A stretch of DNA of 40,669 nt from DASQHY01 sp035602605 (GCA_035602605.1 DATNLZ010000099.1:1-40669), one strand, 5' to 3'. Positions 25,502 through 34,027 are shown, counted from the first letter of the stretch. Notes: generated by a model not told the origin, from the sequence alone. Numbers and translations are program-made.

Positions 25502-26641
25502 ATGGAGTCCTGTGCCATCCGACGGGGTTTCGCTTCCCAGGCATTCGTATTTTTCTTGGTGCTCACGGGTTGCGGCGTGCCGGGCGAGCCCATGCCGCCT
25601 AGGCCGCCTGTGCCCGTCGCCATCACCGACCTTGCGGCGCGCCAATTGGGTGAAAGCGTGACCCTAACGTTTTCTTTGCCGCGCAAGACCGTTGAAGGCG
25701 AAACTCTCGTCGAACTGCCCGCGCTCGAAATTCATCGAGGCTTTCTACCCGCTGGCGCCCCGCCCGAAAAAGTTGCTGCGCGCCTGGTCTACACCATTCC
25801 TCCCCCGTTCGTGAATTCATATCTCACCGGTGGCGTCGTCGAATTCCCCGATCCGATCGGCCCCGCCGAGCTCACCGCGCACGCTGGCGAGCAAATTTTT
25901 TACACCGTACGCACGCGAGTTTCCGAGAGACGAGCCTCAGCCGATTCGAATGTGGTCACCGTGCAGATGTATCCCGTCGCCGAACCAATTGGCGACCTGC
26001 GCGCCGTCGTCACCGAAACAGCCATCGAGCTCTCCTGGAACGTACCAGCGCGCACGAGTTTCGGTGAGAAGGTACCGGCAATTGCTGGCTACCGTGTTTA
26101 CCGCGCTGAGGTTGATCCTGCTTCCCGCACTTCAGAGGATCTCGCCAAAATAAAATTGAAAGCGCCTCGGGCTCTTCTTGCTTCCACCACAACCACCAGC
26201 TATCGTGACACGCAAATTGAGTTCGGCCGCACGTATCTTTATTCCGTCCGCAGCATCTTCTCACCTGATTCCACAACGGTGGAATCCGCGGATTCGACGC
26301 CGGTAGTCATCGCGCCCCTGGACACCTTCCCACCCGCCGCGCCGCGTAATTTGGTTGCGGTCTTTGTGCCCGCTATTGCTGAGATACCCGCGCACGTAGA
26401 GCTCTCCTGGGGAATAAGTCCTGAAACCGATTTGGCGGGATATCACGTCTATCGTAGCGAACGCGACGGTGAGCGGGGCGATCGTCTGACTTCCGAATTG
26501 TTGCCTGCCCCCACGTTCCGTGATATGTCCGTGGCTCCCGGCCACCGCTACAGGTATCAAGTGACGGCTGTAGACCGAGCTGGCAACGAGAGCATTCCCA
26601 GCTCGCCCATATCAATTGAGCTGCCGCAAGGTGCGCCGTAG
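25502..26641 (+). CDS. Fibronectin type III-like lipoprotein
   Basis: A 379-residue protein from ATG 25502; ATG 25475 is an in-frame alternative giving 388 residues. A signal peptide ends in the lipobox 'LVLTGC', followed by a Pro-rich spacer ('GEPMPPRPPVPV'). Two or three fibronectin type III-like domains follow, with 'AGYRVYRAE', 'YLYSVRSIF', 'AGYHVYRSERD' and 'YRYQVTAVDRAGNES' as their typical strands. It should sit on the periplasmic side of a membrane. It begins 45 bases after hslU and may share its transcript. No catalytic motif is present, so a structural or binding role is likely. Confidence 0.88.
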   Translation: MESCAIRRGFASQAFVFFLVLTGCGVPGEPMPPRPPVPVAITDLAARQLGESVTLTFSLPRKTVEGETLVELPALEIHRGFLPAGAPPEKVAARLVYTIPPPFVNSYLTGGVVEFPDPIGPAELTAHAGEQIFYTVRTRVSERRASADSNVVTVQMYPVAEPIGDLRAVVTETAIELSWNVPARTSFGEKVPAIAGYRVYRAEVDPASRTSEDLAKIKLKAPRALLASTTTTSYRDTQIEFGRTYLYSVRSIFSPDSTTVESADSTPVVIAPLDTFPPAAPRNLVAVFVPAIAEIPAHVELSWGISPETDLAGYHVYRSERDGERGDRLTSELLPAPTFRDMSVAPGHRYRYQVTAVDRAGNESIPSSPISIELPQGAP

Positions 26642-26697
26642 TTCACAGTTATGATATGGGCTATTCGAACTGCCTTGTTTAAACTTGGTGCAAAACG

Positions 26698-27153
26698 ATG
26701 ATTTCCTCGCCCCTTTCCCGACGCAGCCGCCACAGCTGGGCGCGCACTCCCTCGCTGCGCACCGGTTTGCTTATTGGCGCCGGACTCTCATTGGTTTTTG
26801 TAGCCTGGTTATTTATCGCCAATCGCATTCCCGCACTCGAGGATTTTGCCCTGATCCGCAACGCCGTCGCTGGTTCGCTGATGATGATCCTGATGATACT
26901 TCCGGTGATCACGTATGTGCGCTTCCCGGGACGCTTGCTCACTTCCGGTTTAAGTGCCTGGACCCTATTCGCTCTTTGCTATCGCTTGATGGAACAGTTT
27001 TTCGAGCTTTTGGAATCGCGCGTCGGCGCCTTTCACCTTTTCATGTTGGGCGCGGTCCTGTATCTGGGCGCTGCGGTTTTGAGTTGGATTACATTAGTAT
27101 GCCTTTCGACACGCCACTCCGGCACACGAGTCCACCACGGAAAGATTCACTGA
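26698..27153 (+). CDS. Hypothetical integral membrane protein
   Basis: A 151-residue protein with a basic N-terminus and about four hydrophobic helices ('GLLIGAGLSLVFVAWLFIA', 'MMILMILPVITYV', 'SGLSAWTLFALCYRL', 'FHLFMLGAVLYLGAAVLSW'). No conserved motif was recognised. It lies between the Fn3 lipoprotein and the FAH hydrolase in a rightward run with short gaps, which suggests co-transcription. A competing frame (26685-27194) is arginine- and histidine-rich without hydrophobic pattern and was rejected as a shadow. Confidence 0.75.
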   Translation: MISSPLSRRSRHSWARTPSLRTGLLIGAGLSLVFVAWLFIANRIPALEDFALIRNAVAGSLMMILMILPVITYVRFPGRLLTSGLSAWTLFALCYRLMEQFFELLESRVGAFHLFMLGAVLYLGAAVLSWITLVCLSTRHSGTRVHHGKIH

Positions 27154-27195
27154 CGGCAAAACATGGTGAAAAGCTGAAACACCAAGCAAACTAAC

Positions 27196-28050
27196 ATGAA
27201 ACTCTGCCGCTTCCAGTCCCTCCATTTTCCTGCTGACCAAATTCGGCGCCCGCAACAAGAACCAACGGCCGATCGTCCTGATTTGCGCTGGGGCGTCATC
27301 TCCCATACGCACGTACAGGAAATTTCCGGCGAGCTCGCCAGTGAATGGAAGCTTTCCGGCCGTAGCTATCCGCTCTCGGAAATCGAGCTTGCTGTTCCCA
27401 TCGAGCCCAGCAAGATCGTTTGTGTTGGACGCAATTACCGAGAGCACGCTGCTGAGCTCGGTAACGCTCTTCCGCAAGAGCCGCTGATTTTCCTCAAGCC
27501 GCCCTCCTCGATCATCGGCCCCGGTGAACCAATCGTACTGCCCGCCCTGTCCCAGCGCGTGGACCATGAAGGTGAGCTCGCCGTTGTCATTGGCCGCACC
27601 TGCGCGCACCTCACCGACGCTGATGATTTCCGCCCGTACATCTTCGGCTACACATGCGTGAACGACGTCACCGCCCGCGACATTCAAAAGAAAGAGCAGC
27701 AGTTCACCCGCGCTAAGAGTTTTGATACCTTCTGTCCCCTGGGTCCGGTCATCGAAACCGAACTCGATCCGTCCGATGTCCTTGTCGAGACGTTCGTCAA
27801 CGGGAACCCCCGTCAGTCCGGCCGAACATCGCTCATGAATTTTCCGGTGGATTATCTGATTCGCTGGATCTCGCACATGATGACGCTTTTCCCCGGCGAT
27901 GTGATTGCCACCGGTACCCCTGCCGGTGTGGGGCCGCTTACTCCTGGTGATGTCGTCGAAGTCGTAGTCAATGGAGTAGGCACCCTGAGCAATCCCGTCA
28001 TTGCACAGCAAGGCGAGTTTTCCCTCCGACCGCTCCTTCCGGTACAATAA
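27196..28050 (+). CDS. Fumarylacetoacetate hydrolase (FAH) family protein
   Basis: A 284-residue protein from ATG 27196. After an N-terminal domain of about 70 residues, the FAH fold begins at 'KIVCVGRNYREHAAELG'. Metal- and substrate-site segments are 'FLKPPSSIIGPGEPIVLP', 'DHEGELAVVIG' and 'YTCVNDVTARDIQ', ending with 'GTPAGVG'. The family splits or hydrates beta-diketo acids, or decarboxylates oxaloacetate; bacterial members of this length are often 2-hydroxyhepta-2,4-diene-1,7-dioate isomerase-like or oxaloacetate decarboxylase-like. The substrate cannot be chosen from sequence alone. The transaldolase-like gene follows 25 bases downstream. Confidence 0.95.
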   Translation: MKLCRFQSLHFPADQIRRPQQEPTADRPDLRWGVISHTHVQEISGELASEWKLSGRSYPLSEIELAVPIEPSKIVCVGRNYREHAAELGNALPQEPLIFLKPPSSIIGPGEPIVLPALSQRVDHEGELAVVIGRTCAHLTDADDFRPYIFGYTCVNDVTARDIQKKEQQFTRAKSFDTFCPLGPVIETELDPSDVLVETFVNGNPRQSGRTSLMNFPVDYLIRWISHMMTLFPGDVIATGTPAGVGPLTPGDVVEVVVNGVGTLSNPVIAQQGEFSLRPLLPVQ

Positions 28051-28075
28051 GCTCGGTACCAAATGGAGACGAGCG

Positions 28076-28789
28076 ATGAAAATTTTTCTGGATACTGCCA
28101 ATCTTGATGAAATCCGCCAGGGCGCCGCACTCGGTGTACTGGACGGCGTGACCACCAATCCCACGCTAGTGGCTAAAGAGAAAAAGCCCTTTCACGAGCA
28201 CATCCTTGACATCTGCGAAATTTTTTCCAAAGCCGGAGTAAAAGACGCAGTCGTAAACGCAGAGGTCGTTTCGACTGACACCGAAGGTATGTTGCGCGAG
28301 GCCCGTCAGGTAAGAGAGTGGCACAAATTCATCGTGGTCAAGGCGCCGACGACCCCCGATGGCATCCGCGCTTGCAGCATCCTTTCCCGCGAAGGCACGC
28401 GGGTCAACATGACTCTCGTATTTTCAGCGTCTCAGGCCCTGCTCGTGGCCAAAGCCGGCGGTTATTTCGTCAGTCCCTTCCTCGGACGCCTCGATGACGT
28501 TTCCTCCGATGGCCTCATCCTCTTGCGCGAGATTCTCGAAATCTATCGCGCATACAATTTCAAGACGCAGGTGCTTGCCGCTAGCCTTCGCGGGCCGATG
28601 CACGTCGTCGAGGCCGCTCGAATGGGCGCGCACATTGGTACCATGCCCTACAAAGTCTTCGAGCAGCTTTTCAAGCACCCGCTGACTGACAAGGGGCTCG
28701 AGCAATTTCTAAAAGACTGGGAGACAGCGCGCGCATCGCTCGGCGAAATCGTTGAAGCCGCGGTCGCCGCGCCTAAGGCTGGGCGTTGA
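28076..28789 (+). CDS. Transaldolase-like / fructose-6-phosphate aldolase family protein
   Basis: A 237-residue TIM-barrel protein. ATG 28076 lies 7 bases after GGAG and gives 'MKIFLDTANLDEI', the family start. 'DGVTTNPTLVAKE' carries the conserved Asp and Asn residues, 'FIVVKAPTTPDGIRA' holds the Schiff-base Lys, and 'NMTLVFSASQALLVAKAGGYFVSPFLGRLDD' is represented in shortened form as the family's conserved strand. The length fits the short transaldolase/FSA class, acting on sugar phosphates in the cytoplasm. FSA and TalB-type activity cannot be told apart by eye. It follows the FAH gene closely. Confidence 0.95.
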   Translation: MKIFLDTANLDEIRQGAALGVLDGVTTNPTLVAKEKKPFHEHILDICEIFSKAGVKDAVVNAEVVSTDTEGMLREARQVREWHKFIVVKAPTTPDGIRACSILSREGTRVNMTLVFSASQALLVAKAGGYFVSPFLGRLDDVSSDGLILLREILEIYRAYNFKTQVLAASLRGPMHVVEAARMGAHIGTMPYKVFEQLFKHPLTDKGLEQFLKDWETARASLGEIVEAAVAAPKAGR

Positions 28790-28802
28790 AGGATACAGGC
28801 GC

Positions 28803-29258
28803 TTGAAGGACACAAACCTCGATTGGCACGTGCTTCTCCCCGTGGCCGGCGCAGTTGGCGCAGCGGCTGGGTTTCTCGTCTATTGGGTGCGCCGCCGCCC
28901 GTACAATCCCGACGACATCGAGCGACAGCGCCGCGCGTTTCTAAATAAGATCGGACGCATCTGCGAAGGTCAAGTAGTTGAAATGGTCGAGCCCACCGGA
29001 CCACTTGAGTCACCCTCATCCCCCAGGCTCGCCACTCGAAAGGGCATCTCACCCAACAGCGCCGTTGGCCACAAGCTCGTCTGCTACACCTACTCCATAT
29101 CAGGCGTAACCTACGAGACCGCGCAAGACATCACCGGCCTTGAGCAGCGTGTCCATCTGGAGCGGCTTGCCGCTGGTCAACCCGCGAGTGTCAAGTACGA
29201 TCCGTCGAATCCAAGCAATTCGATCCTCATCGCCGACGATTGGTCCGGTTTAAGCTGA
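28803..29258 (+). CDS. Hypothetical membrane-anchored protein
   Basis: A 151-residue protein. TTG 28803 is preferred because GAAGGA lies about 9 bases upstream. This removes an N-terminal stretch that would overlap the transaldolase-like gene; the frame opens at 28752. One membrane helix near the N-terminus ('LLPVAGAVGAAAGFLVYWV') is followed by a basic patch 'RRRPYNPDDIERQRR'. A soluble beta-rich domain ends with 'AGQPASVKYDPSNPSNSIL'. That ending resembles DUF3592-type domains, but the match is weak. The gene is probably the last of the hslV-to-transaldolase run. Confidence 0.7.
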   Translation: MKDTNLDWHVLLPVAGAVGAAAGFLVYWVRRRPYNPDDIERQRRAFLNKIGRICEGQVVEMVEPTGPLESPSSPRLATRKGISPNSAVGHKLVCYTYSISGVTYETAQDITGLEQRVHLERLAAGQPASVKYDPSNPSNSILIADDWSGLS

Positions 29259-29370
29259 GGCGATTGGGTACCACCAAAGCCAGACATCTCTGCGTGGCCC
29301 TTCACTATTGTTGATTTAGGCGCAGTGCTGTGGGACCTGGGCGCCGATCGTGCTTCATACGCTGCGCTTG

Positions 29371-29765
29371 CTAACTTCGCAGAGGAATGAGCACGCGCAG
29401 CCGGTCATCGCGCAAGAAAAGTGCGACCCAAACCAGCACGCCAAAAATGACAGGAAGGTAGAATGGTTCGCCGACGCGCACGTAGGTAGCGGTTGCGCCG
29501 CCAAGATAGGCTGTCAGCAAGATCGCACCAAGGACGGAAGTACGCGGAATCGCGTAGACGACAGTACAAGCCAATAGCAGGACTCCGATGCCGAGAGCGA
29601 GGCTCTCAGGATATCCAGCCGAGCAAATGACTGAAGGACAGGGGCGATCTTCATTACTTTAACGATGCCGTCGAAGGGCAGGAACAGTACTACGAGGGCA
29701 CTGATGATGCGTCCGGCCCAGAGTCTCTTTTTCGAGACGGGAACAGGTGGAGTGTCTGATTGCAC
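29371..29765 (-). pseudogene. DoxX-like membrane protein, frameshifted
   Basis: GTG 29765 follows GGAGG and begins 'MQSDTPPVPVSKKRLWAGRI', leading into a first membrane helix and 'FDGIVKVMK', the DoxX-like start. The frame then runs wrong after 'LQSFARL'. Adding one G near 29616 (the minus strand reads CTGGATATCC) restores 'ARLGYPESLALGIGVLLLA', which joins the second open frame ('CTVVYAIPRTSVLGAILLTA', ending 'RDDRLRVLIPLRS'). The repaired protein would be about 130 residues with four helices, normal for the DoxX-like family. Either a true single-base deletion or a sequencing error explains this. Confidence 0.8.
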
Positions 29766-29852
29766 GAATAATTCCTCCAGATTTCTCTCGATGAAAATCA
29801 ACGGATGTGTGAAGTCGGTTCCAGCGATTTAGGAAAGTCGCAGTGCTGGTCC

Positions 29853-30149
29853 CTAGCCGCCGGCGATGGCCCCTATGATGAGAAGGGGCTCGGTTCCTGA
29901 TGCGACCGCGTCAGGCAGAGGGGCATCAGGCGATTTAAGGGAATAGTCTTCTTCGCAAGCGAAGAAGCGCAAGAACGGACGGCGCTCTTGCGTGACGTGA
30001 TCGCGGATTGTGCCGCGCAGCATGGGATACTGTGCCTCGAGGGCGTCGAGCACAGAGCGCTGCGTGACCTGACCCTCGACGTCGAGCTGCACCTCGGCAC
30101 TGACGCGCGCCAGCGTTCGCAGATGCCCCGGAAGCACGACGCGGATCAT
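29853..30149 (-). CDS. MoaD/ThiS-family ubiquitin-like protein ending in Gly-Gly
   Basis: A 98-residue beta-grasp protein. ATG 30149 overlaps the stop of the upstream BNR gene as ATGA, which marks translational coupling. 'MIRVVLPGHLRTLARV', 'QRSVLDALEAQYPML' and the final 'PLLIIGAIAGG' fit the family. The C-terminal Gly-Gly is the site that an E1-like enzyme activates for sulfur transfer or protein conjugation. No moeB/thiF-like or molybdopterin or thiamine gene is seen here, so the cargo is unknown. Confidence 0.88.
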   Translation of the reverse strand: MIRVVLPGHLRTLARVSAEVQLDVEGQVTQRSVLDALEAQYPMLRGTIRDHVTQERRPFLRFFACEEDYSLKSPDAPLPDAVASGTEPLLIIGAIAGG

Positions 30150-31261
30150 GGTAGCGTCTGGACCTCCACAGAAAGCACGCCCGGCAGATCTCGGACGATG
30201 GGGGTCCAGCTGTCTCCGGCGTCGGCCGACGCGTACACCTGCCCGCCAGTGGTGCCGAAATACACGCCACAATTATCGAGCGCGTCGACAGCCATCGCGT
30301 CGCGCAACACGTTCACGTAGCAGTCGCTTTGTGGCAGACCTTTGGTGAGTGGCTCCCACTCGTTTCCTCCCGTGCGGCTGCGGTATACGCGCAGTTTGCC
30401 ATCAGGCGGATAGTGCTCCGAGTCGCTCTTGATGGGAACGACGTAGATGGTCTCCGGCTCGTGCGCGTGAATGTCGATCGCGAACCCAAAATCGGTCGGC
30501 AAGTTGCCGCTGACCTCTTGCCACGACTCGCCGGCGTTGTCGCTGCGCATGACGTCCCAGTGCTTCTGCATGAAGAGCACGTTCGGGCGCGAGCGGTGCA
30601 TCGCGACGTGGTGAACGCAGTGGCCGACCTCGGCAGTGGGTTCGGGAATGTATTGGGAATGCAGTCCGCGGTTGATCGGACGCCATGTCTTGCCGCCGTC
30701 GTCGGTACGGAAGGCGCCCGCGGCCGAGATAGCGATAAAGATCCGGCGGGGATCGCTCGGATCCAAAATTATGGTGTGGAGGCACATCCCACCGGCGCCT
30801 GGCTGCCAGCGCGGCCCTGAGCCATGGCCGCGCAGTCCGGCGAGTTCTTGCCAGTTCTGTGCGCCATCGGTCGAGCGGAACAAGGCGGCGTCCTCTACTC
30901 CGGCATAGACGGTGTCCGGATCGGTCAGCGACGGTTCGAGATGCCAGACCCGCTTGAAGTCCCAAGGGTGCGCCGTGCCGTCGTACCACTGATGAGTGCC
31001 GGGGACGCCGTCGTACACGAATTTGTTGCCGACGGGCCCCCACGTCTTTCCTCCATCGTTAGACCGTTGGATCAATTGGCCGAACCAGCCGCTGCATTGC
31101 GACGCATATAGCCGATTCGGGTCAGCGGGCGATCCCTTGAGGTGGTAGATCTCCCAACCCGCAAAGTGGGGACCACTGATGTCCCACCGTTCGCGCTTTG
31201 CGTCGGAAGTCAGAATGAATGCGCCTTTGCGTGTCCCCACCAGTACTCGTACTCCGCTCAT
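30146..31261 (-). CDS. BNR/Asp-box repeat protein (sialidase-like beta-propeller)
   Basis: A 371-residue protein starting at ATG 31261 behind CAAGGAG. Five Asp-box motifs are visible ('SNDGGKTW', 'STDGAQNW', 'TDDGGKTW', 'SDNAGESW', 'SADAGDSW'), the mark of a sialidase/photosystem-assembly-type propeller. The N-terminus 'VRVLVGTRKGAFIL' is the usual opening of cytoplasmic members often annotated as exo-alpha-sialidase or glycosyl hydrolase. No signal peptide and no clear sialidase Arg triad were identified, so the enzyme name is doubtful. The next gene is the overlapping MoaD-like gene, a pairing that may be functional. Confidence 0.9.
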   Translation of the reverse strand: MSGVRVLVGTRKGAFILTSDAKRERWDISGPHFAGWEIYHLKGSPADPNRLYASQCSGWFGQLIQRSNDGGKTWGPVGNKFVYDGVPGTHQWYDGTAHPWDFKRVWHLEPSLTDPDTVYAGVEDAALFRSTDGAQNWQELAGLRGHGSGPRWQPGAGGMCLHTIILDPSDPRRIFIAISAAGAFRTDDGGKTWRPINRGLHSQYIPEPTAEVGHCVHHVAMHRSRPNVLFMQKHWDVMRSDNAGESWQEVSGNLPTDFGFAIDIHAHEPETIYVVPIKSDSEHYPPDGKLRVYRSRTGGNEWEPLTKGLPQSDCYVNVLRDAMAVDALDNCGVYFGTTGGQVYASADAGDSWTPIVRDLPGVLSVEVQTLP

Positions 31262-31310
31262 GACTTACTCCTTGCAACTCGACTAAGGAACGCTGACACA
31301 GCCAGTGCCC

Positions 31311-31328
31311 ATCTTACTTGTGAAATGC
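31311..31328. promoter_or_regulatory. Putative HxlR operator, copy 1 (upstream of the BNR gene)
   Basis: ATCTTACTTGTGAAATGC matches 16 of 18 bases of the element at 31630-31647. It lies about 50 bases upstream of the leftward BNR gene, where a repressor or activator could act. Binding by the neighbouring HxlR protein is inference. Confidence 0.45.
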
Positions 31329-31362
31329 GCATCGAAGACGCCACCGACGATCCTTTCTCGCT

Positions 31363-31629
31363 TCACGATTTGATTGGTATCCAAACCTCCACGCCGCCGT
31401 TCCGATCCGGGGTCGAGACCCTCAGAGTAACGCCCGAAGAAGTCCGGCGCACCAGCCGTTCCGCGAGCGACCTCATGGCCGGACCCGGGAGCCGCTTGTG
31501 CCAGATGGCATCGAGCGTCTCACCGAGCTTCGAAACATGTTCACGGTGGGGGGAAAACGGCGTATTTCCTTGCCGGCCGATTCGCAATTCGTAACCGAAG
31601 ATGGCTTGCATGGGAGAGCCAGTGTGCAC
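31363..31629 (-). CDS. Possible small ORF of 88 codons, doubtful
   Basis: An open frame between the two putative HxlR operators, in the gap between the BNR gene and the HxlR gene. The predicted protein is polar and basic ('SLAERLVRRTSSGVTLRVST', 'GGVEVWIPIKS') with no recognised motif. An equally long frame on the other strand makes a chance frame likely. It is listed only because this 400-base gap has nothing else in it. Confidence 0.2.
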   Translation of the reverse strand: MHTGSPMQAIFGYELRIGRQGNTPFSPHREHVSKLGETLDAIWHKRLPGPAMRSLAERLVRRTSSGVTLRVSTPDRNGGVEVWIPIKS

Positions 31630-31652
31630 AACTTACTTGTGGAATGCAAGTT
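31630..31652. promoter_or_regulatory. Putative HxlR operator, copy 2 (upstream of the HxlR gene)
   Basis: A 23-base imperfect palindrome with AACTT and AAGTT at its ends, whose first 18 bases repeat the element at 31311-31328. TAAAAT at 31652-31657, a fair -10 element, overlaps its right edge, so autoregulation is plausible. Confidence 0.5.
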
Positions 31653-31673
31653 AAAATATGCTACTGTGGAAAT

Positions 31674-32111
31674 ATGCCAAAGACGAAGCCGGGTCCGAAG
31701 CGGCGGTCGGAGTGTCCCTTGAATGCTTCCGTGGAAATATTGGGCGATCGCTGGTCGCTGCTGATAATCCGCGACATGATGCTGCGAGGATTCCGGACCT
31801 ACAAGGGATTCATGGAGTCCCATGAAGGAATCGCGACGAACATATTGGCAGATCGCCTGCGGAAGCTGGAAGCTCATGGAATCATCACCACCGAACGAGA
31901 CCCGGCGGACGGACGAAAGCTGATTTACTTGCTCACAGCCAAAGGAATCGATCTTGCACCGGTCCTCGCTGAAATGGTTCTCTGGGCAGCCGCGCACGAG
32001 GATACCGGCAACCAAGCGCTCGTCCAGCTAATACAAAAGGACAAGCAGCAATTTCTGGCTGTAGTGCGACAACGCTGGGCCGAAAAGACAACCCGTTCAA
32101 CGGCTAACTAG
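31674..32111 (+). CDS. HxlR-family winged-helix transcriptional regulator
   Basis: A 145-residue protein. ATG 31674 gives 'MPKTKPGPKRRSECPLNASV', with the conserved Cys of the HxlR family; ATG 31644 lies inside the putative operator and is less likely. The winged helix spans about 15-105 ('LGDRWSLLIIRDMMLRGFRT', 'ILADRLRKLEAHGIITTERD', 'YLLTAKGIDLAPVL'). The family contains sensors of oxidants, aldehydes or quinones that act as dimers near divergent promoters. The gene is divergent from the BNR-MoaD pair and shares a repeated element with it, so that pair is the likely target. Confidence 0.93.
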   Translation: MPKTKPGPKRRSECPLNASVEILGDRWSLLIIRDMMLRGFRTYKGFMESHEGIATNILADRLRKLEAHGIITTERDPADGRKLIYLLTAKGIDLAPVLAEMVLWAAAHEDTGNQALVQLIQKDKQQFLAVVRQRWAEKTTRSTAN

Positions 32112-32443
32112 GTTCTGGCGGAACCTCTCGGAAGTCGTTCCGCGTGCTGGATAGGATGACCTTTCCCCCGAACGAAAGGTCTCGGTCGGTTTTCCGTACG
32201 CTGTGGAACTCTTTCGATTGCGCAAATGACAAATGGGAGAAATACAAAATTCGGATGGCTGCAGGGTGTCGGAAAGCGAAGAGAATTATCCCGCTATGAA
32301 GCCAGGATTGTTTCCGATGTTACGCTGACGACGATCGCTGCATGCCCCTCGATTATTGAGGCTTGCCGGATTGGTCCAAACATACCACTTCACCGTCAAG
32401 AATTGCGTTCGACCATGCACAGCAGATCTTCCGAGGTAAGCAA
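32112..32443. other. Intergenic region of about 330 bases
   Basis: No supported gene. A 73-codon frame at 32226-32447 has no recognised features. GGTTC/GAACC (32111-32125) could form a 5-base-pair hairpin just after the HxlR stop, without a T-run. Confidence 0.45.
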
Positions 32444-34027
32444 TTAGTGGAGCGTGGTGGAAGCTTCGTTTGAGTAATCGCTCTCGATACCACTGAAATC
32501 TACAGCGGTAACCACGTAGTAGTAGGTCGCGCCTGACTGCAAAACGTTATCGGAGTAAGTGGTTCCGTCAACGGGTATGACATTGAGTTTGTTATAAGGC
32601 CCTCCCGAATTGGTACCTCGGTACACGTTATTGCCGACCACCGTTGACGTGCTGGGAGTCCAACTTAGGGTCACAGAATGGTCCACCGGTTGTATACCCG
32701 AACCTCCGACCGAAATGGCGATTGTAGTTGAAGATGTGCTTTGAATTTCAATACTACCTAGACGGTCTCCCGACACGATCGGAGCAAAGATCACGCTCAA
32801 ATCAGCTGCCTGTCCGGGCGACAATGTTATCGGAAGCGCCAGTTCGCTGGTGCTGAACTCTGTGCCCCTGACAATGAGCGAATCAATGCGCACGTCGAAG
32901 TTTCCCGTATTTATGAGCGCCGCTATTCGAGTGCCACTACTACCCAAAGCGACGTTTCCAAAGCTTAACGAAGTCGGAACGGCCGATAATTGCAAGAACG
33001 GAGCTATCCCTGTGCCGCTCAGTTCAATCGTGAGAGGCTGCGTCTGTGTGTTGGTTGTAAGCGAGAGACTACCCGTCGCGCTCCCGATTGTAGTGGGCGT
33101 GAAACTCACAGTAAATGGTACGGACCGTCCTATGGCTATGGTCAATGGTAAATTGAGCCCACTCCAAGCAAAGGTAGCGCCGTCTACACCGATTTTAGTA
33201 ATCAGTACGTCGGAAATGCCGGAATTGCTCAGAGTCATCGTCTGGGTATTAAAAAATCCTACGGGCACGCTGTCGAATCGTACGTTACCCGGCACAACCG
33301 TGATCGTCTGAGGCGCATATACCGGTGTCTTCATGTCGATTCTAATTTCGTGCCGCCTTAAGGCCCGATTATAAATGCGAACGCCCGCGATAATCCCGCT
33401 GGTTCTGTTAACGTCCGAAGCAAACTGCCCGATATACAGTGGCGCAGAGTTGCGGGCAGGGGCCAAGTTCTGGGGAATTGAAGAGTCCCAAACGCCGTCT
33501 ATGTAAATCGAGATGGTCGTTTTGTTCCAGGTGCAAGCTACATGGTAAAACACGCCGTCGGTGAGTGTGCTGGCCGAGTCGATAATCGTGGCAGCGGAAC
33601 CATTCCCTACGATGCACTCAACGGTGTTATCAGTGGTAATTGCAATCGAATAGTTCATCGCTTCCGCGGAACTACGGCTGCCCTTAGCTAGAATCCCGTT
33701 CCACCGGTTTATGGTGCTCAAATTCACCCAGGCTTCCATGGTTCCGGCAGCACCAATAGAAAGCGAAGGCGAGTCGGGGATGGAAATATATCCGCTACTG
33801 CCGTCGAAGCTGATAGCCTTCCCATATTTTTCGGCGTCCGTCCAACGGGCACCGCCCATGAGGGTCCCGGTATTCTGATGGCCAGAAGCATCCGCTACCA
33901 AAGTTCCTGTGCCCTCACTGAAGGCGTAGGCAGCTATCGGCTCGGTCGTCTGGGCCATGACAGGTTTCAGAGCTGCTAGCAGGAGATTAAGAATAATCAA
34001 TACATATAGAACAGTGACCTTTTTCAT
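32444..34027 (-). CDS. Secreted LamG-domain protein with Ig-like (choice-of-anchor D) and Fn3 domains
   Basis: A 527-residue protein from ATG 34027 with a signal peptide ending near 'KPVMAQ'. Residues of about 27-225 are a concanavalin/LamG-like domain ('AISFDGSSGYISIPDSPSLS', 'TMEAWVNLS', 'YHVACTWN', 'ISIYIDG', 'GVRIYNRALRRHEI'). Two immunoglobulin-like units of the ASPM-SPD-2-Hydin/choice-of-anchor-D type follow (about 235-440: 'VRFDSVPVGFFNTQTMTLSN', 'LSFGNVALGSSG'). The end is a fibronectin-like domain ('YYYVVTAVDFSGIESDYSN'). These modules bind carbohydrates or proteins on the outside. The gene is visibly more AT-rich than its neighbours, which hints at separate origin. No anchor is seen. 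Confidence 0.88.
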   Translation of the reverse strand: MKKVTVLYVLIILNLLLAALKPVMAQTTEPIAAYAFSEGTGTLVADASGHQNTGTLMGGARWTDAEKYGKAISFDGSSGYISIPDSPSLSIGAAGTMEAWVNLSTINRWNGILAKGSRSSAEAMNYSIAITTDNTVECIVGNGSAATIIDSASTLTDGVFYHVACTWNKTTISIYIDGVWDSSIPQNLAPARNSAPLYIGQFASDVNRTSGIIAGVRIYNRALRRHEIRIDMKTPVYAPQTITVVPGNVRFDSVPVGFFNTQTMTLSNSGISDVLITKIGVDGATFAWSGLNLPLTIAIGRSVPFTVSFTPTTIGSATGSLSLTTNTQTQPLTIELSGTGIAPFLQLSAVPTSLSFGNVALGSSGTRIAALINTGNFDVRIDSLIVRGTEFSTSELALPITLSPGQAADLSVIFAPIVSGDRLGSIEIQSTSSTTIAISVGGSGIQPVDHSVTLSWTPSTSTVVGNNVYRGTNSGGPYNKLNVIPVDGTTYSDNVLQSGATYYYVVTAVDFSGIESDYSNEASTTLH

